Positions 35,918 to 45,397 of a stretch of DNA of 64,000 nt are shown one piece after another. Within the stretch, counting starts at the first letter, position 1, and the number at the start of each line of letters is the position of its first letter. Where the stretch lies: positions 374,519 through 438,518 of the forward strand of contig NZ_MNAH01000004.1 of assembly GCF_001976065.1 (NCBI RefSeq). Reading direction: 5' to 3'. The translations under genes were made by a program, and so were the position numbers. Source of the DNA: Pseudomonas putida (lineage in GTDB: Bacteria; Pseudomonadota; Gammaproteobacteria; Pseudomonadales; Pseudomonadaceae). The notes under the pieces are model-generated. The model did no database searches. It was not told the DNA's origin and worked only from the letters and a program-made list of their open reading frames with translations.

Positions 35918-36855
35918 TCGTGACCTGCCTCGCCATATACCGCCTTGAGGATATCCGCGGCGCCCTGGCTCAAGAGGTCTTCGGCCACACGCACACCCAA
36001 GGCTTCGGCATCGCCCCGCGGCGCACGCGCCTGGGCACTGAGCAGCAGGCCGCCACTCGGGTCACCCACCAGTCCTCGCAGCCAGACCTGCTCGCCCTCG
36101 AGCACGGCGTAGCAGGCAATCGGCACCTGGCAGCCGCCATTGAGGTGTTTATTGAGGGCGCGCTCGGCACTCACGCGGGTCGCGGTGTCCTGGTGATGCA
36201 GCGGTGCGAGCAGCGCGTGGATGTCGCTGTCCGCGGTGCGGCATTCGATGCCCACAGCGCCCTGGCCACCGGCCGGCAGGCTGTCTTCGACGCTGATGGC
36301 CGAGGTGATGCGATCTTCGAAGCCCAACCGGATCAAGCCTGCGGACGCCAGGATGATGGCGTCGTATTCGCCGGCGTCCAGCTTGGCCAGGCGGGTGTTG
36401 ACGTTGCCGCGCAAGAAGCGAATTTCCAGGTCCGGACGACGAGTCAGCAACTGGGCCTGGCGGCGCAGGCTCGACGTGCCGACGATGCTGCCGGCAGGCA
36501 ACGCCTCGAGGCTGGCGTAGGTGTTGGACACGAATGCATCGCGTGGGTCTTCGCGCTCGCAGATACAGAACAGACCGAGGCCTTCAGGGAAGTCCATCGG
36601 CACGTCTTTCATCGAATGCACGGCGATGTCGGCTTCGTTTTCCAGTAGCGCGGTTTCCAGTTCCTTGACGAACAGGCCCTTGCCACCGATTTTCGACAGC
36701 GGTGAGTCGAGCAGCTTGTCGCCGCGACTGACCATGGGCACCAAAGTCACGAGCAGACCCGGATGGGCCTGCTCCAGACGGGCTTTGACGTATTCGGCCT
36801 GCCACAGGGCAAGAGCGCTTTTGCGGGTGGCGATGCGGATCTGGCGAGAGGACAT
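35914..36855 (-). CDS. hemC: Porphobilinogen deaminase HemC
   Basis: A 313-residue hydroxymethylbilane synthase. The dipyrromethane cofactor attaches to C242 in LNGGCQVPIA. The catalytic region SMKDVPMDFPEGL and the arginines in TSSLRRQAQL and RFLRGNVNTRL are present. It is the first gene of hemCDXY, with overlaps linking hemC-hemD and hemX-hemY. A 139-bp gap separates it from algR, which is co-oriented upstream. Confidence 0.96.
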   Translation of the reverse strand: MSSRQIRIATRKSALALWQAEYVKARLEQAHPGLLVTLVPMVSRGDKLLDSPLSKIGGKGLFVKELETALLENEADIAVHSMKDVPMDFPEGLGLFCICEREDPRDAFVSNTYASLEALPAGSIVGTSSLRRQAQLLTRRPDLEIRFLRGNVNTRLAKLDAGEYDAIILASAGLIRLGFEDRITSAISVEDSLPAGGQGAVGIECRTADSDIHALLAPLHHQDTATRVSAERALNKHLNGGCQVPIACYAVLEGEQVWLRGLVGDPSGGLLLSAQARAPRGDAEALGVRVAEDLLSQGAADILKAVYGEAGHE

Positions 36856-36994
36856 GGATCAATCCGTACTGAAAAGATACGACGGATAATAACAGCTCAG
36901 CCAAATCCACTTTGACTTGTATCAGAAACTACTTGGCCTCCCTGGCCCCCGGATGTCCGGCAATCGGGTGTGATATCCGCCTGCGATCAGCGAA

Positions 36995-37741
36995 TCAAAG
37001 CTGTTGCATCATTTTTCGCACACCGGCCACGTGACGTCGGCTGACGATCAGGGCATCGCCGTTGAGGCCCTTGAGGAACAGCTGAAAATGCCCCAGCGGT
37101 GTTCGTTGCAAGCGTTCGATTCGCTCGCGAGCGACCAGTGCGTTGCGGTGGATGCGCACGAAACGGTCACCGAATTCATCTTCGAGGGCTTTGAGTGGCT
37201 CATCCAATAGCACCTCACCACTTTCGTGACGCAGGGTCACGTACTTGTGGTCGGCGATAAAATAGACCACCTGATCCAGCGGAATCAGCTCGATCCCCTT
37301 GCGGGTGCGGGCACTGATATGGCTGCGCGGGCCACTGCCACTTTCGGCAGCAGGACGAGTCAGGGCGGCGAGTTGGCCACGATTGGGCCGTTCGGCCTTT
37401 TTCAACGAATCATGTAGTTGTTCAGTTCTCACAGGTTTCACCAGATAGCCTACGGCGCTGGCCTGTAAGGCTTCCACGGCAAATTCATCGGGGCCTGTGC
37501 AAAACACCACGGCTGGCGGGGTTTCGCGTTCGCACAATCGCGCGGCCACTTGCAGGCCATCGAGGCCTGGCATGCGGATATCGAGCAGCACGATATCCGG
37601 TTTGTGGCTGTCGATCAGTGCCAACGCTTCTTCGCCGTTCGTGGCGCTGGGCTCCAGGACACTGTATCCCTCGAGTTCGCCAACCATTCGGCTCAGGCGC
37701 TCGCGGGCTAGGGGGTCGTCATCAACGATCAGGACATTCAT
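36995..37741 (-). CDS. algR: AlgR, LytTR-family response regulator
   Basis: A 248-residue regulator of alginate, motility and virulence genes. The receiver domain carries the phospho-acceptor D54 (VLLDIRMPG) with the acidic D7-D9 cluster. The C-terminal LytTR DNA-binding domain spans about residues 140-245 (RKGIELIPLDQVVYFIADHKYV, then RIHRNALVARERIERL). The start at 37741 matches the 248-residue PAO1 protein. Its usual partner kinase gene algZ/fimS is not next to it here. Confidence 0.95.
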   Translation of the reverse strand: MNVLIVDDDPLARERLSRMVGELEGYSVLEPSATNGEEALALIDSHKPDIVLLDIRMPGLDGLQVAARLCERETPPAVVFCTGPDEFAVEALQASAVGYLVKPVRTEQLHDSLKKAERPNRGQLAALTRPAAESGSGPRSHISARTRKGIELIPLDQVVYFIADHKYVTLRHESGEVLLDEPLKALEDEFGDRFVRIHRNALVARERIERLQRTPLGHFQLFLKGLNGDALIVSRRHVAGVRKMMQQL

Positions 37742-38192
37742 ATTGCGCTGGATTCCTGCGTGAGTCTCGCACAAGGATAGCGTAGACAGGTGAAGTGACG
37801 TCCGTCACCGCGATCCACGCTAAGACTAGCGCGAGCGTGAAAAAGTGCCGCTGGTCGGGCAGCTAATTTTTCATCTGCCGGGCGATTAGCGGCCCAGGCC
37901 CGCTTTGGCGACACATCGCCACAGGGTTTGCTGATTCGCAATATGAACACCCCTCTTCTTATAGTCCTCTTGCGCACCGAGAAGTGCGCTCATCCTCCTG
38001 TCCAACTGTAGACGGTTGCCGGAACGATATTGCTCAATTGAAAAATATCGTTGTGCAAATTGTTCGCGCACTGGCTCTGGCAAGCCCAACGATGAAAACC
38101 AGTCGACCAGTGTCAACGACAGGATTGGCAACCCTGTTATTATCCGCGGCAGCTTTCAACGCCATCTTTCTTCAGCCGATACGAGCGAATTC
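37742..38192. other. algR-argH intergenic region without algZ
   Basis: This 451-bp space lies between divergent algR and argH, where PAO1 carries the algZ/fimS kinase gene of about 1.1 kb. No kinase motif is readable on either strand. An 81-codon minus-strand frame (37886-38131) begins with TTG, lacks a ribosome site and is unrecognised. The promoters of both genes must be here. The 38100-38190 part leads into argH. Confidence 0.5.
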
Positions 38193-39587
38193 ATGAGCAC
38201 TGACAAGACCAATCAGTCCTGGGGCGGCCGCTTCAGTGAACCCGTCGACGCCTTCGTCGCCCGCTTCACCGCCTCCGTCACCTTCGACCAGCGCCTGTAT
38301 CGCCACGACATCATGGGCTCGATCGCCCACGCTACCATGCTGGCCAAGGTCGGCGTGCTGACCGATGCCGAGCGCGACAGCATCATCGATGGCCTGAAGA
38401 CCATCCAGGGTGAAATCGAGGCCGGCCAGTTCGATTGGCGCGTGGATCTCGAAGACGTGCACATGAACATCGAGGCGCGCCTGACCGACCGCATCGGCGT
38501 GACCGGTAAAAAGCTGCACACCGGTCGTAGCCGTAACGACCAGGTCGCCACCGACATTCGCCTGTGGCTACGTGACGAAATCGACCTGATCCTGGGCGAA
38601 ATCACCCGCCTGCAAAAAGGCTTGCTGGAGCAGGCCGAGCGCGAAGCGGGGGCTATCATGCCGGGCTTCACCCACCTGCAGACTGCGCAGCCGGTGACCT
38701 TCGGGCACCACATGCTGGCCTGGTTCGAAATGCTCAGCCGCGACTACGAGCGCCTGGTCGACTGCCGCAAGCGCACCAACCGCATGCCACTGGGCAGCGC
38801 CGCTCTGGCCGGCACCACCTACCCGATCGATCGCGAATACACCGCCCAGCTGCTGGGCTTCGATGCAGTGGGCGGCAACTCGCTGGACAACGTGTCCGAT
38901 CGCGACTTCGCCATCGAGTTCTGCTCGGCCGCCAGCATCGCGATGATGCACTTGTCGCGCTTCTCCGAAGAGCTGGTGCTGTGGACCAGCGCGCAGTTCC
39001 AGTTCATCGATCTGCCAGACCGTTTCTGTACCGGCAGCTCGATCATGCCGCAAAAGAAAAACCCGGACGTACCGGAGCTGGTGCGCGGCAAGACCGGCCG
39101 TGTGTTCGGCGCGCTGATGGGCCTGCTGACCTTGATGAAAGGCCAGCCACTGGCCTACAACAAGGACAACCAGGAAGACAAGGAACCGCTGTTCGACGCC
39201 GCCGACACCCTGCGCGACTCGCTGCGCGCCTTTGCCGACATGGTCCCGGCGATCAAGCCCAAGCACGCGATGATGCGCGAAGCAGCCCTGCGCGGCTTCT
39301 CCACCGCCACCGACCTGGCCGACTACCTGGTGCGTCGCGGCCTGCCCTTCCGCGACTGCCATGAAATCGTCGGCCATGCTGTGAAATATGGCGTGGAAAG
39401 CGGCAAGGACCTGGCAGAAATGAGCCTGGAAGAACTGCGCAAGTTCAGCGACCAGATCGATCAGGACGTGTTTGCCGTGCTGACCCTGGAAGGTTCGGTC
39501 AATGCCCGCAACCACATCGGCGGCACCGCGCCGGCGCAGGTCAAGGCAGCTGTGGTGCGTGGCCAGGCGCTGATCGCCAGCCGCTAA
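38193..39587 (+). CDS. argH: Argininosuccinate lyase ArgH
   Basis: A 464-residue tetrameric enzyme, the last step of arginine synthesis. The fumarase-superfamily signature SSIMPQKKNPDVPELVRGK is intact, as are DVHMNIEARL and the HTGRSRNDQVATD block. The start at 38193 (MSTDKTNQSWGGRFSE) matches homologues; the frame is open 59 codons further upstream but reads as noncoding. It is monocistronic and followed by a REP pair. Confidence 0.97.
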   Translation: MSTDKTNQSWGGRFSEPVDAFVARFTASVTFDQRLYRHDIMGSIAHATMLAKVGVLTDAERDSIIDGLKTIQGEIEAGQFDWRVDLEDVHMNIEARLTDRIGVTGKKLHTGRSRNDQVATDIRLWLRDEIDLILGEITRLQKGLLEQAEREAGAIMPGFTHLQTAQPVTFGHHMLAWFEMLSRDYERLVDCRKRTNRMPLGSAALAGTTYPIDREYTAQLLGFDAVGGNSLDNVSDRDFAIEFCSAASIAMMHLSRFSEELVLWTSAQFQFIDLPDRFCTGSSIMPQKKNPDVPELVRGKTGRVFGALMGLLTLMKGQPLAYNKDNQEDKEPLFDAADTLRDSLRAFADMVPAIKPKHAMMREAALRGFSTATDLADYLVRRGLPFRDCHEIVGHAVKYGVESGKDLAEMSLEELRKFSDQIDQDVFAVLTLEGSVNARNHIGGTAPAQVKAAVVRGQALIASR

Positions 39588-39600
39588 TCGCCAAAAGCTT

Positions 39601-39685
39601 CGCGAGCAGGCCCGCTCCCACAGTTGACCGAGTTCTTTCAGAAAGAATGAGATCGAATGTGGGAGCGAGCCTGCTCGCGAAGGCG
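39601..39685. repeat. REP pair downstream of argH
   Basis: CGCGAGCAGGCCCGCTCCCA at 39601 and its inverse TGGGAGCGAGCCTGCTCGCG (39660-39679) enclose a 39-bp spacer. Confidence 0.85.
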
Positions 39686-39705
39686 GCCTTAAGAGCGCTA
39701 CAAAC

Positions 39706-40365
39706 CTACTTCTTGGACGCGACCATCGCCATGAACGCTGGCATCGCCGCCTCCTTGTCCGCCGCAATCCGCTGCACGTTCGGATTATCTCCCAGACGTT
39801 CCAGCAGCGCCTTGGCAGCCGGCAGCTCCGCCAGCAGATCCATGCCAAACAGCTTCTTGGCAACCCCACACGCCAGCGGCACGCTGTACAGGAAATACAG
39901 ATCCGCCACGCTCAGCGTTTCACCTGCCACGTAAGGGCTGAATTTTCCGTGCCGGCCTAACGCCGCAATACCCTGCAATAGTTCTGCTTTGGTTTTTTCC
40001 TTGATCGCGTCCGGCACGCTCGCGCCGAAAAATGCCTCGGGGTAGCAGGCCCGTCCTGGCAACTCGATGTACAACTCGATTTCCTTGGTCAGCGCCAGTA
40101 CCTGCGCCCGCTCGAACGGGTCGCTCGGCAGCAGCGGCGTGCCTTTATGGCTCTGTTCGATGTACTCGAGAATCACGCTGGTTTCATTGATGAAACCCTG
40201 CTCTGTACGCAGTACCGGGACTTTTCCGCGCGGGCTGATGGCCAGCGCTTCCGGGCTGGTGCCTGCGTAGAACGGCACTTCTTCGAACGGCAGTCCTTTT
40301 TCCAGCAGCGCCAGCTTGACCATGTTGTAGTAGTTGCTGACGGAAAAACCATAAAGCTTGAACAT
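39706..40365 (-). CDS. Glutathione S-transferase family protein
   Basis: A 219-residue GST. The N-terminal thioredoxin fold opens MFKLYGFSVSNYYNMVKLALLEKGLPFEEV, with the cis-Pro region GKVPVLRTEQGFINETSVILEYIE (Glu-Thr-Ser as the glutathione-binding motif). A C-terminal helical domain follows. The start is the ATG at 40365, with GGAGG seven bases before it; a GTG directly precedes it. The substrate is unknown. Confidence 0.9.
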   Translation of the reverse strand: MFKLYGFSVSNYYNMVKLALLEKGLPFEEVPFYAGTSPEALAISPRGKVPVLRTEQGFINETSVILEYIEQSHKGTPLLPSDPFERAQVLALTKEIELYIELPGRACYPEAFFGASVPDAIKEKTKAELLQGIAALGRHGKFSPYVAGETLSVADLYFLYSVPLACGVAKKLFGMDLLAELPAAKALLERLGDNPNVQRIAADKEAAMPAFMAMVASKK

Positions 40366-40489
40366 CACAGAGCCTCCAGGCCGTGCGGGGTGGGCAGTGC
40401 CTGTTTATAGAACGCCCGAAGCTTTCTTGCCAGCAGCATCACGCCGCTGAATGCAGTTAAACTGATGACCTTTCCTTAAGGAGCCTGCC

Positions 40490-40774
40490 ATGAGCGAGCC
40501 AACCGATATCGACACCGACGAAGAAGAGTTCACCGAAAACACGCTGATCGAAGCCATCGAGAACCAGATCGAAAGCGATAACCCGCCCGCGGCCAAGGCA
40601 ACGTTCAACAAGTTGACCCTGGTGGGTTACGAGCGCGAGGAAATCCTCAACCTGATGGCCCACGTGCTGGCGGTGGAAATCGACGCGATCCTCGAAGAAG
40701 ACCGCGCGTTCAACACCGAATGGTACGAAGCCGCGCTTCGGGCGCTGCCAGAGCTTCCGCCGGAAAAGAAATAA
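40490..40774 (+). CDS. Conserved small acidic hypothetical protein
   Basis: A 94-residue, strongly acidic cytosolic protein (MSEPTDIDTDEEEFTEN..., helix-rich). AAGGAG seven bases before the ATG supports translation. I believe related small proteins occur beside argH/cyaA in other pseudomonads, but I recognise no domain. Two predicted helices with heptad-like leucines (LIEAIENQIES and REEILNLMAHVLAVEIDAIL) suggest oligomerisation. Function unknown. Confidence 0.75.
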   Translation: MSEPTDIDTDEEEFTENTLIEAIENQIESDNPPAAKATFNKLTLVGYEREEILNLMAHVLAVEIDAILEEDRAFNTEWYEAALRALPELPPEKK

Positions 40775-40858
40775 CGCGTCACAGTGACTGGACATACCGC
40801 ACGAGTGGGATCACCTTAGGGGCGCTGTCGCCAAATTCCTAGAAAGTCTGGAGTCCTT

Positions 40859-41104
40859 ATGTCGCTTACCCCTGAGTTGGTTGCCGAACTGGAAGTCCTC
40901 GCACTCTTCAACCTGGACAGTTCCCAGGAAGGTTTGAAAATTCATCAGACCGCTGCCCCGAAACACATTGCCGCCGCCAAACGCCTGTTTGAAAAAGAAC
41001 TCATCGACCAGCCCGATGGCGGTTACCTGACCAGCCTGGGTCGTGACGCCGCGCAAAATGTGCAAACCGTTCTGACTATTCTGAGCGTTCAGGAAACAGC
41101 CTGA
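40859..41104 (+). CDS. TIGR02647 family small protein
   Basis: An 81-residue protein. The opening LTPELVAELEVLALFNLDSSQEGLKIH and the C-terminal DGGYLTSLGRDAAQ fit the TIGR02647 family. It resembles a compact winged-helix (helix-turn-helix then a short beta hairpin), so nucleic-acid binding is possible but unproven. The start has a weak GGAG 8-10 bases upstream. It lies upstream of cyaA with 195 bp between. Confidence 0.7.
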   Translation: MSLTPELVAELEVLALFNLDSSQEGLKIHQTAAPKHIAAAKRLFEKELIDQPDGGYLTSLGRDAAQNVQTVLTILSVQETA

Positions 41105-41299
41105 ATTCCACCGCATTGCCCACGGAATCCCCCGCCACGGGTTTTCCGCGGGCACGTTCGGCCACCCGACGTCGCCCTGCGATAGAAATCTGACGCCAGA
41201 AATACAAAATCAGCTTAAAAGTCCCGGGGCCGAGGCGCTAAACTGCCCCTCATCCCGAGAGCCTCCACATCCGAGCCCTGCGAGCCGGTTTGAGCTGAC

Positions 41300-44146
41300 A
41301 TGACCCGCACCCATGAAATCCGCCCCGATCTGGACGAGGGAATTGACCGCAAGGTGCTCAGCCAGCTGCGTGCACGCTTCCTCAAGCTCAACGAGGGGCG
41401 CATGGCGCGAGCCATGGAAGGGTTGTCGACACGCCAGCAAGGGGTGTTGAACCTGCTGCCGCTGTTCTTCCACGTCAACCATCCGCTGCTGCCGGGTTAC
41501 GTTTCGGGCAGCACGCCGGCCGGGCTGTCGAATTTCGAGCCGGATGCCGGCGTCCTCGCCGAAGCCCAGCGCCTGACCCGTTCCTTTTCCTATAAACCGC
41601 GCCACGGCAGCAATCCACCCCGGCCGATTCACGGCCTGTTCCTGATGGGAAGCCTCGGCACCCTGGCCCAGGCCGAGCAGAGTGATATGGACGTGTGGGT
41701 CTGTCACAGCCCGGATCTGAGTGAAAACGAACTCACTGAGTTGCGCAGGAAATGCCAACTGCTGGAAGCCTGGGCGGCCAGCCAGGGCGCCGAGGCGCAC
41801 TTCTTCCTGATTGACCCCGTGCGCTTCGTACGGGGTGAGCGCGACAGCCAGCTGAGCTCCGAAGACTGCGGCACCACCCAGCATTATCTGCTGCTGGACG
41901 AGTTTTATCGCACCGCGATCTGGCTGGCCGGGCGCACGCCGATCTGGTGGCTGGTGCCCGTGTATGAGGAAGCCAACTACGACCGGTACACCCACACCCT
42001 GACATCCAAGCGCTTCATCCGCGCCGATGAAACCCTGGACCTGGGTCATCTGGCCTGCATTCCGCCCGGGGAATTCATAGGTGCCGGACTCTGGCAATTG
42101 TTCAAGGGCATCGAGTCGCCGTACAAATCGGTGCTCAAACTCCTGCTGACCGAGGTGTACGCCAGCGAACATCCCAAGGTCCAATGCCTGAGCCTGCGCT
42201 TCAAACAGGCGGTGTTCGCCAACCGGCTCGATCTCGATGAGCTGGACCCCTATGTCGTGGTCTATCGGCGCATCGCCGAGTACCTCATCGCCCGCAATGA
42301 GCCGGAACGACTGGAGCTGGTGCGCCGAGCGCTGTACCTGAAGGTCAACCGAAAACTCACCGCCAGCGGCGGACGCCCCCAGGGCTGGCAACGCTCGCTG
42401 CTTGAGCGCCTGGCCCACGAATGGAAATGGGACCATCGCCAATTGGCCCTGCTCGACAGCCGCAGCCAGTGGAAAGTCCGCCAGGTCAGCTCGGAGCGCC
42501 GGGCCCTGGTCAACGAACTGAATTTCAGCTATCGCTTCCTGACCCAGTTCGCCCGCCAGGAACAAACCATCAGCCTGATCAACAAGCGTGACCTCAGCGT
42601 GCTGGGCCGACGCCTGTACGCGGCCTTCGACCGCAAGGCGAACAAGGTCGAGTTCATCAACCCCGGCATCGCCCCGGACCTGGCCGAAGACACTCTGACG
42701 CTGGTGTATGCGCCAACCAGGAAAGAACCGGGCCAAAGCCAGTGGGGCTTGTACAACGGCAGCCTGACCGTGATCGAGTGGGAACATTTCGCCCCGATCA
42801 AACGCAGTCGTCACTTGCTCGAGCTGCTCGCCTGGTGCCACCGCAACGGCGTGATCGACAGCAGCACCCGCCTGGCCTTGCACCCGGGCAGCAGCGACCT
42901 GAGCGAGTTCGAACTGTTCAACCTGCTGGGCAGCCTGCAACAGAGCATTCCCCTGCCACTGTCGACCGTCGCCGAAGAGCCCCTGCTGCGCGCCAGCGTG
43001 CCCAGCGAGGTGCTGATCCTGGTCAACGTCGGCATCGATCCGCTAAAGCACCACCGCGAACTGAACATCCTGATGACCACTGAGCGCACCGACTCCCTGA
43101 GCTACGCAGGTGTGAAGGAAAACCTGGTGCTGACCCTGGACCAGGTCACGCTCAACAGCTGGAACGAAGTGCTGGTCAGCCGCTACGACGGCCCCCATGC
43201 CCTGCTCGATTGCCTGCGCGACTATCTCAACAGCCTGCCCGGCGGGCCGCAGCAGCCCAGGTTGAAAGTGCGCTGTTTCTGCCACAACCGCGCGCAATTC
43301 ATCGCCCAGCGCGTCGAAGACATCCTCGACACCGCGCAGACCCTGCTGCTGAGCAAACTCAATCATCGCTATCTGATCCAGGTCCAGCAGCATTACCACG
43401 TACTGGAGCTGATACCCGGCCAGGTCAAACACATCGCGCTGGCCACCCTGCCGGCGCTGCTCGATTACCTCGGTGAAGAACGGGCGAACTACAGTCCGCT
43501 GCACCTGGACCCGATGGCCTTGGACGACCACGACCTGGCGCTGCTGCTGCCCATGGGGCGGCCAGACTGTATCCAGGTGTTCTACCGGGTTAACGACGAG
43601 CAGGCCGACCTGTACGTGCTCGATGAGTTCAACGCCTTGTGGCAGCAGCGCCTGCCGTGGCATGACGAGCAAAGCCTGCTGGTGCCGCTGCAGCGTTTCC
43701 TGCAATCGATCCAGTACCGGCGCGACGCCGCCCTGCCAATAGACGCGGCAACGCCTGCGAACCTGGACACCCTGTATTACCAACTGCTGCCTTCAGGTAC
43801 CGGCAAGGCGCGGCGGATCGAGGCCCGATCGGCACCGCAAACCCCGGCCGACAAACCCTTCTATGACGTCCAGGCGATCGTCGGCAAAGCCGCACCGGGC
43901 AAGGTACAGGTCACGTTGTATTGCAATCAGCGAGAGTTTTCCGAGCTGGAACATGGCGACCAGCTGTTTCGCGTGGTCGCCCGGGAAATCGTCGAGCAAC
44001 GCCGCGAGACCGAACGCTACCGCTGCTACATCACCGACCTGGACCTGTCAGGCCTGCTCGGTGATGGTCAGGGGTCAAGCCATCTGTATCTGCGTTACAA
44101 GGCCGACCTGGAGCGCGCATTGAACGAGGCGCTCGGGCAGGTCTGA
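41300..44146 (+). CDS. cyaA: Class I adenylate cyclase CyaA
   Basis: A 948-residue cytosolic enzyme making cyclic AMP from ATP. The nucleotidyltransferase-fold catalytic core is in the N-terminal half, with GSLGT at 117-121 and the metal acidic pair SDMD at 128-131, followed by DVWVC. The C-terminal half is the regulatory region (glucose-sensitive in enterobacteria). The ATG at 41300 begins MTRTHEIRPD, the expected family start. It converges on rnk with only 7 bases between stops. Confidence 0.94.
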   Translation: MTRTHEIRPDLDEGIDRKVLSQLRARFLKLNEGRMARAMEGLSTRQQGVLNLLPLFFHVNHPLLPGYVSGSTPAGLSNFEPDAGVLAEAQRLTRSFSYKPRHGSNPPRPIHGLFLMGSLGTLAQAEQSDMDVWVCHSPDLSENELTELRRKCQLLEAWAASQGAEAHFFLIDPVRFVRGERDSQLSSEDCGTTQHYLLLDEFYRTAIWLAGRTPIWWLVPVYEEANYDRYTHTLTSKRFIRADETLDLGHLACIPPGEFIGAGLWQLFKGIESPYKSVLKLLLTEVYASEHPKVQCLSLRFKQAVFANRLDLDELDPYVVVYRRIAEYLIARNEPERLELVRRALYLKVNRKLTASGGRPQGWQRSLLERLAHEWKWDHRQLALLDSRSQWKVRQVSSERRALVNELNFSYRFLTQFARQEQTISLINKRDLSVLGRRLYAAFDRKANKVEFINPGIAPDLAEDTLTLVYAPTRKEPGQSQWGLYNGSLTVIEWEHFAPIKRSRHLLELLAWCHRNGVIDSSTRLALHPGSSDLSEFELFNLLGSLQQSIPLPLSTVAEEPLLRASVPSEVLILVNVGIDPLKHHRELNILMTTERTDSLSYAGVKENLVLTLDQVTLNSWNEVLVSRYDGPHALLDCLRDYLNSLPGGPQQPRLKVRCFCHNRAQFIAQRVEDILDTAQTLLLSKLNHRYLIQVQQHYHVLELIPGQVKHIALATLPALLDYLGEERANYSPLHLDPMALDDHDLALLLPMGRPDCIQVFYRVNDEQADLYVLDEFNALWQQRLPWHDEQSLLVPLQRFLQSIQYRRDAALPIDAATPANLDTLYYQLLPSGTGKARRIEARSAPQTPADKPFYDVQAIVGKAAPGKVQVTLYCNQREFSELEHGDQLFRVVAREIVEQRRETERYRCYITDLDLSGLLGDGQGSSHLYLRYKADLERALNEALGQV

Positions 44147-44153
44147 AAGGACG

Positions 44154-44564
44154 TTACTCGGGGAAGGCGCCGCCGTTGGCTGGCTGCGATTCGACTTCCA
44201 GCAGAGTCAGTTTCAAGGTCTTGCCACCCGGCGCAGGCCAGTCGATGTGCTGACCGACCTTGAGCCCCAGCAGCGCACTCCCGACGGGTGCCAGAATGGA
44301 AATCTTGCCCTCGTCGGCGTTGGCATCCTTCGGATATACCAGCGTCAGGTGATAGTCCTTGCCACTGCCTTCTTCACGGCAATGCACTCGGGAGTTCATG
44401 GTCACGACATCGGCGGGCACTTCATCGTGGCCGACCACTGTATCGGCGCGATCCAGTTCGGTTTGCAGCGCGATAACGCCCGGCAGCGTTTCGTCCAGGC
44501 TGTCGATCAGGCGCTCCAGACGTTGTACGTCCAGACGGGTAAGGGTGATGGAAGGTGCGGTCAT
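44154..44564 (-). CDS. rnk: Rnk, regulator of nucleoside diphosphate kinase
   Basis: A 136-residue GreA/GreB-like RNA polymerase-binding protein. The C-terminal FKBP-like domain is clear (NSRVHCREEG...YHLTLVYPKDANADEGKISILAPVGSALLGLK), preceded by a short N-terminal coiled coil. The start at 44564 (MTAPSITLTRLD) matches known Rnk; the frame is open 38 codons further, through the hairpin at 44602-44630. In Pseudomonas and E. coli Rnk influences Ndk and alginate/GTP levels. Confidence 0.94.
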   Translation of the reverse strand: MTAPSITLTRLDVQRLERLIDSLDETLPGVIALQTELDRADTVVGHDEVPADVVTMNSRVHCREEGSGKDYHLTLVYPKDANADEGKISILAPVGSALLGLKVGQHIDWPAPGGKTLKLTLLEVESQPANGGAFPE

Positions 44565-44601
44565 GATCAGGGCAGACTCCTTTCTTCTGCACGAAAAAAG
44601 C

Positions 44602-44630
44602 AAAACCCCGCCAGAAAAAGGCGGGGTTTT
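44602..44630 (-). terminator. Terminator hairpin in the rnk leader, after the DUF1289/cyaY genes
   Basis: AAAACCCCGCC-TTTTTCT-GGCGGGGTTTT (minus sense), then GCTTTTTTC. It lies 38 bases upstream of the rnk start and 88 bases past the DUF1289 stop. It most likely ends the cyaY transcript; attenuation of rnk is an alternative. Confidence 0.8.
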
Positions 44631-44717
44631 CACAAGCCTCGATGGGTTGAGGCGTACCCGGACACTATCACAGCTCAAAAAATATACAAGTCGCCACCGG
44701 CGTACGGCTGTATGCCC

Positions 44718-44945
44718 CTACCGGGGACCGGCGCCAGTCTTGCGCTGATCGGCCTGGGCGCAAATGACCCGCCGGCGCTGGTCATCCGCCGAGCGCCATT
44801 CACGGATGTCTTCGACATGGCGAAAACACCCGAGGCAGACCTTCTGCTCATCCAGCCGACACACGCCGCTGCACGGCGAAGGGACTGCCGGGCTGACATT
44901 GCTGTATAGCGGCTTGGGTGGCCGCACGGGGGCTGGTTGGGTCAC
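44718..44945 (-). CDS. DUF1289 family protein
   Basis: A 75-residue protein with the DUF1289 cysteine pattern CSGVCRLDEQKVCLGCFRH (four Cys), which suggests a small zinc or iron-sulfur site. It uses a GTG start four bases after the cyaY stop, so the two are probably co-translated. The WR residues after the Cys cluster (REWRSADDQRRR) are also typical. Function unknown. Confidence 0.8.
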   Translation of the reverse strand: MTQPAPVRPPKPLYSNVSPAVPSPCSGVCRLDEQKVCLGCFRHVEDIREWRSADDQRRRVICAQADQRKTGAGPR

Positions 44946-44949
44946 GGCG

Positions 44950-45282
44950 TTACAGGCCTTCGAAATCGAGTTCGATGCCGGCCTGCTGCTTGACGATGCG
45001 CTCGAGCATTTCGCCCAGCTGCTCTTCGCTCTTGTCGCACATCCAGCGCTCGCTTTCTTCGTCGTAGTCGAAGTGGAAGCCGCCGGACACGGCCGCCAGC
45101 CACAGCTGGCGCAAAGGTTCCTGGCGACTGAAGATCAACTGGCTGCCGTTTTCGAACTTGACGGTCAGCACACCGGCCGAGCTCTCCAGATCGATATCCA
45201 GGTCACTCTCGTCAAAAATATCCTCCAGCGTCTGCTGGGTGGCATCGACCAGATCGTGGAAACGGGCTTCGGACAAACTCAT
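44950..45282 (-). CDS. cyaY: Frataxin-like iron protein CyaY
   Basis: A 110-residue frataxin orthologue that modulates iron-sulfur cluster assembly on IscS/IscU. The acidic N-terminal helix (FHDLVDATQQTLEDIFDES.DLDIDLE) and the conserved beta-sheet with QLIFSRQEPLRQLWLAA are clear. GGFHFDYDEESERW is also present. First gene of a two-gene unit with DUF1289. Confidence 0.95.
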   Translation of the reverse strand: MSLSEARFHDLVDATQQTLEDIFDESDLDIDLESSAGVLTVKFENGSQLIFSRQEPLRQLWLAAVSGGFHFDYDEESERWMCDKSEEQLGEMLERIVKQQAGIELDFEGL

Positions 45283-45397
45283 TACGGCAACCTCAAAAAG
45301 TGTCTGATCAGGTTCAAGCGCCGCAAGATACGGCCGAGCCCCGCTGATTGCAAAGGATAACGATCATGGGCCGATATAGGTATATCAAACGCTGTAC

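Noticed and set aside
37886..38131. 81-codon minus-strand frame as an algZ remnant
   Set aside because: It starts with TTG, has no ribosome site, and does not resemble histidine kinase sequence as I know it.
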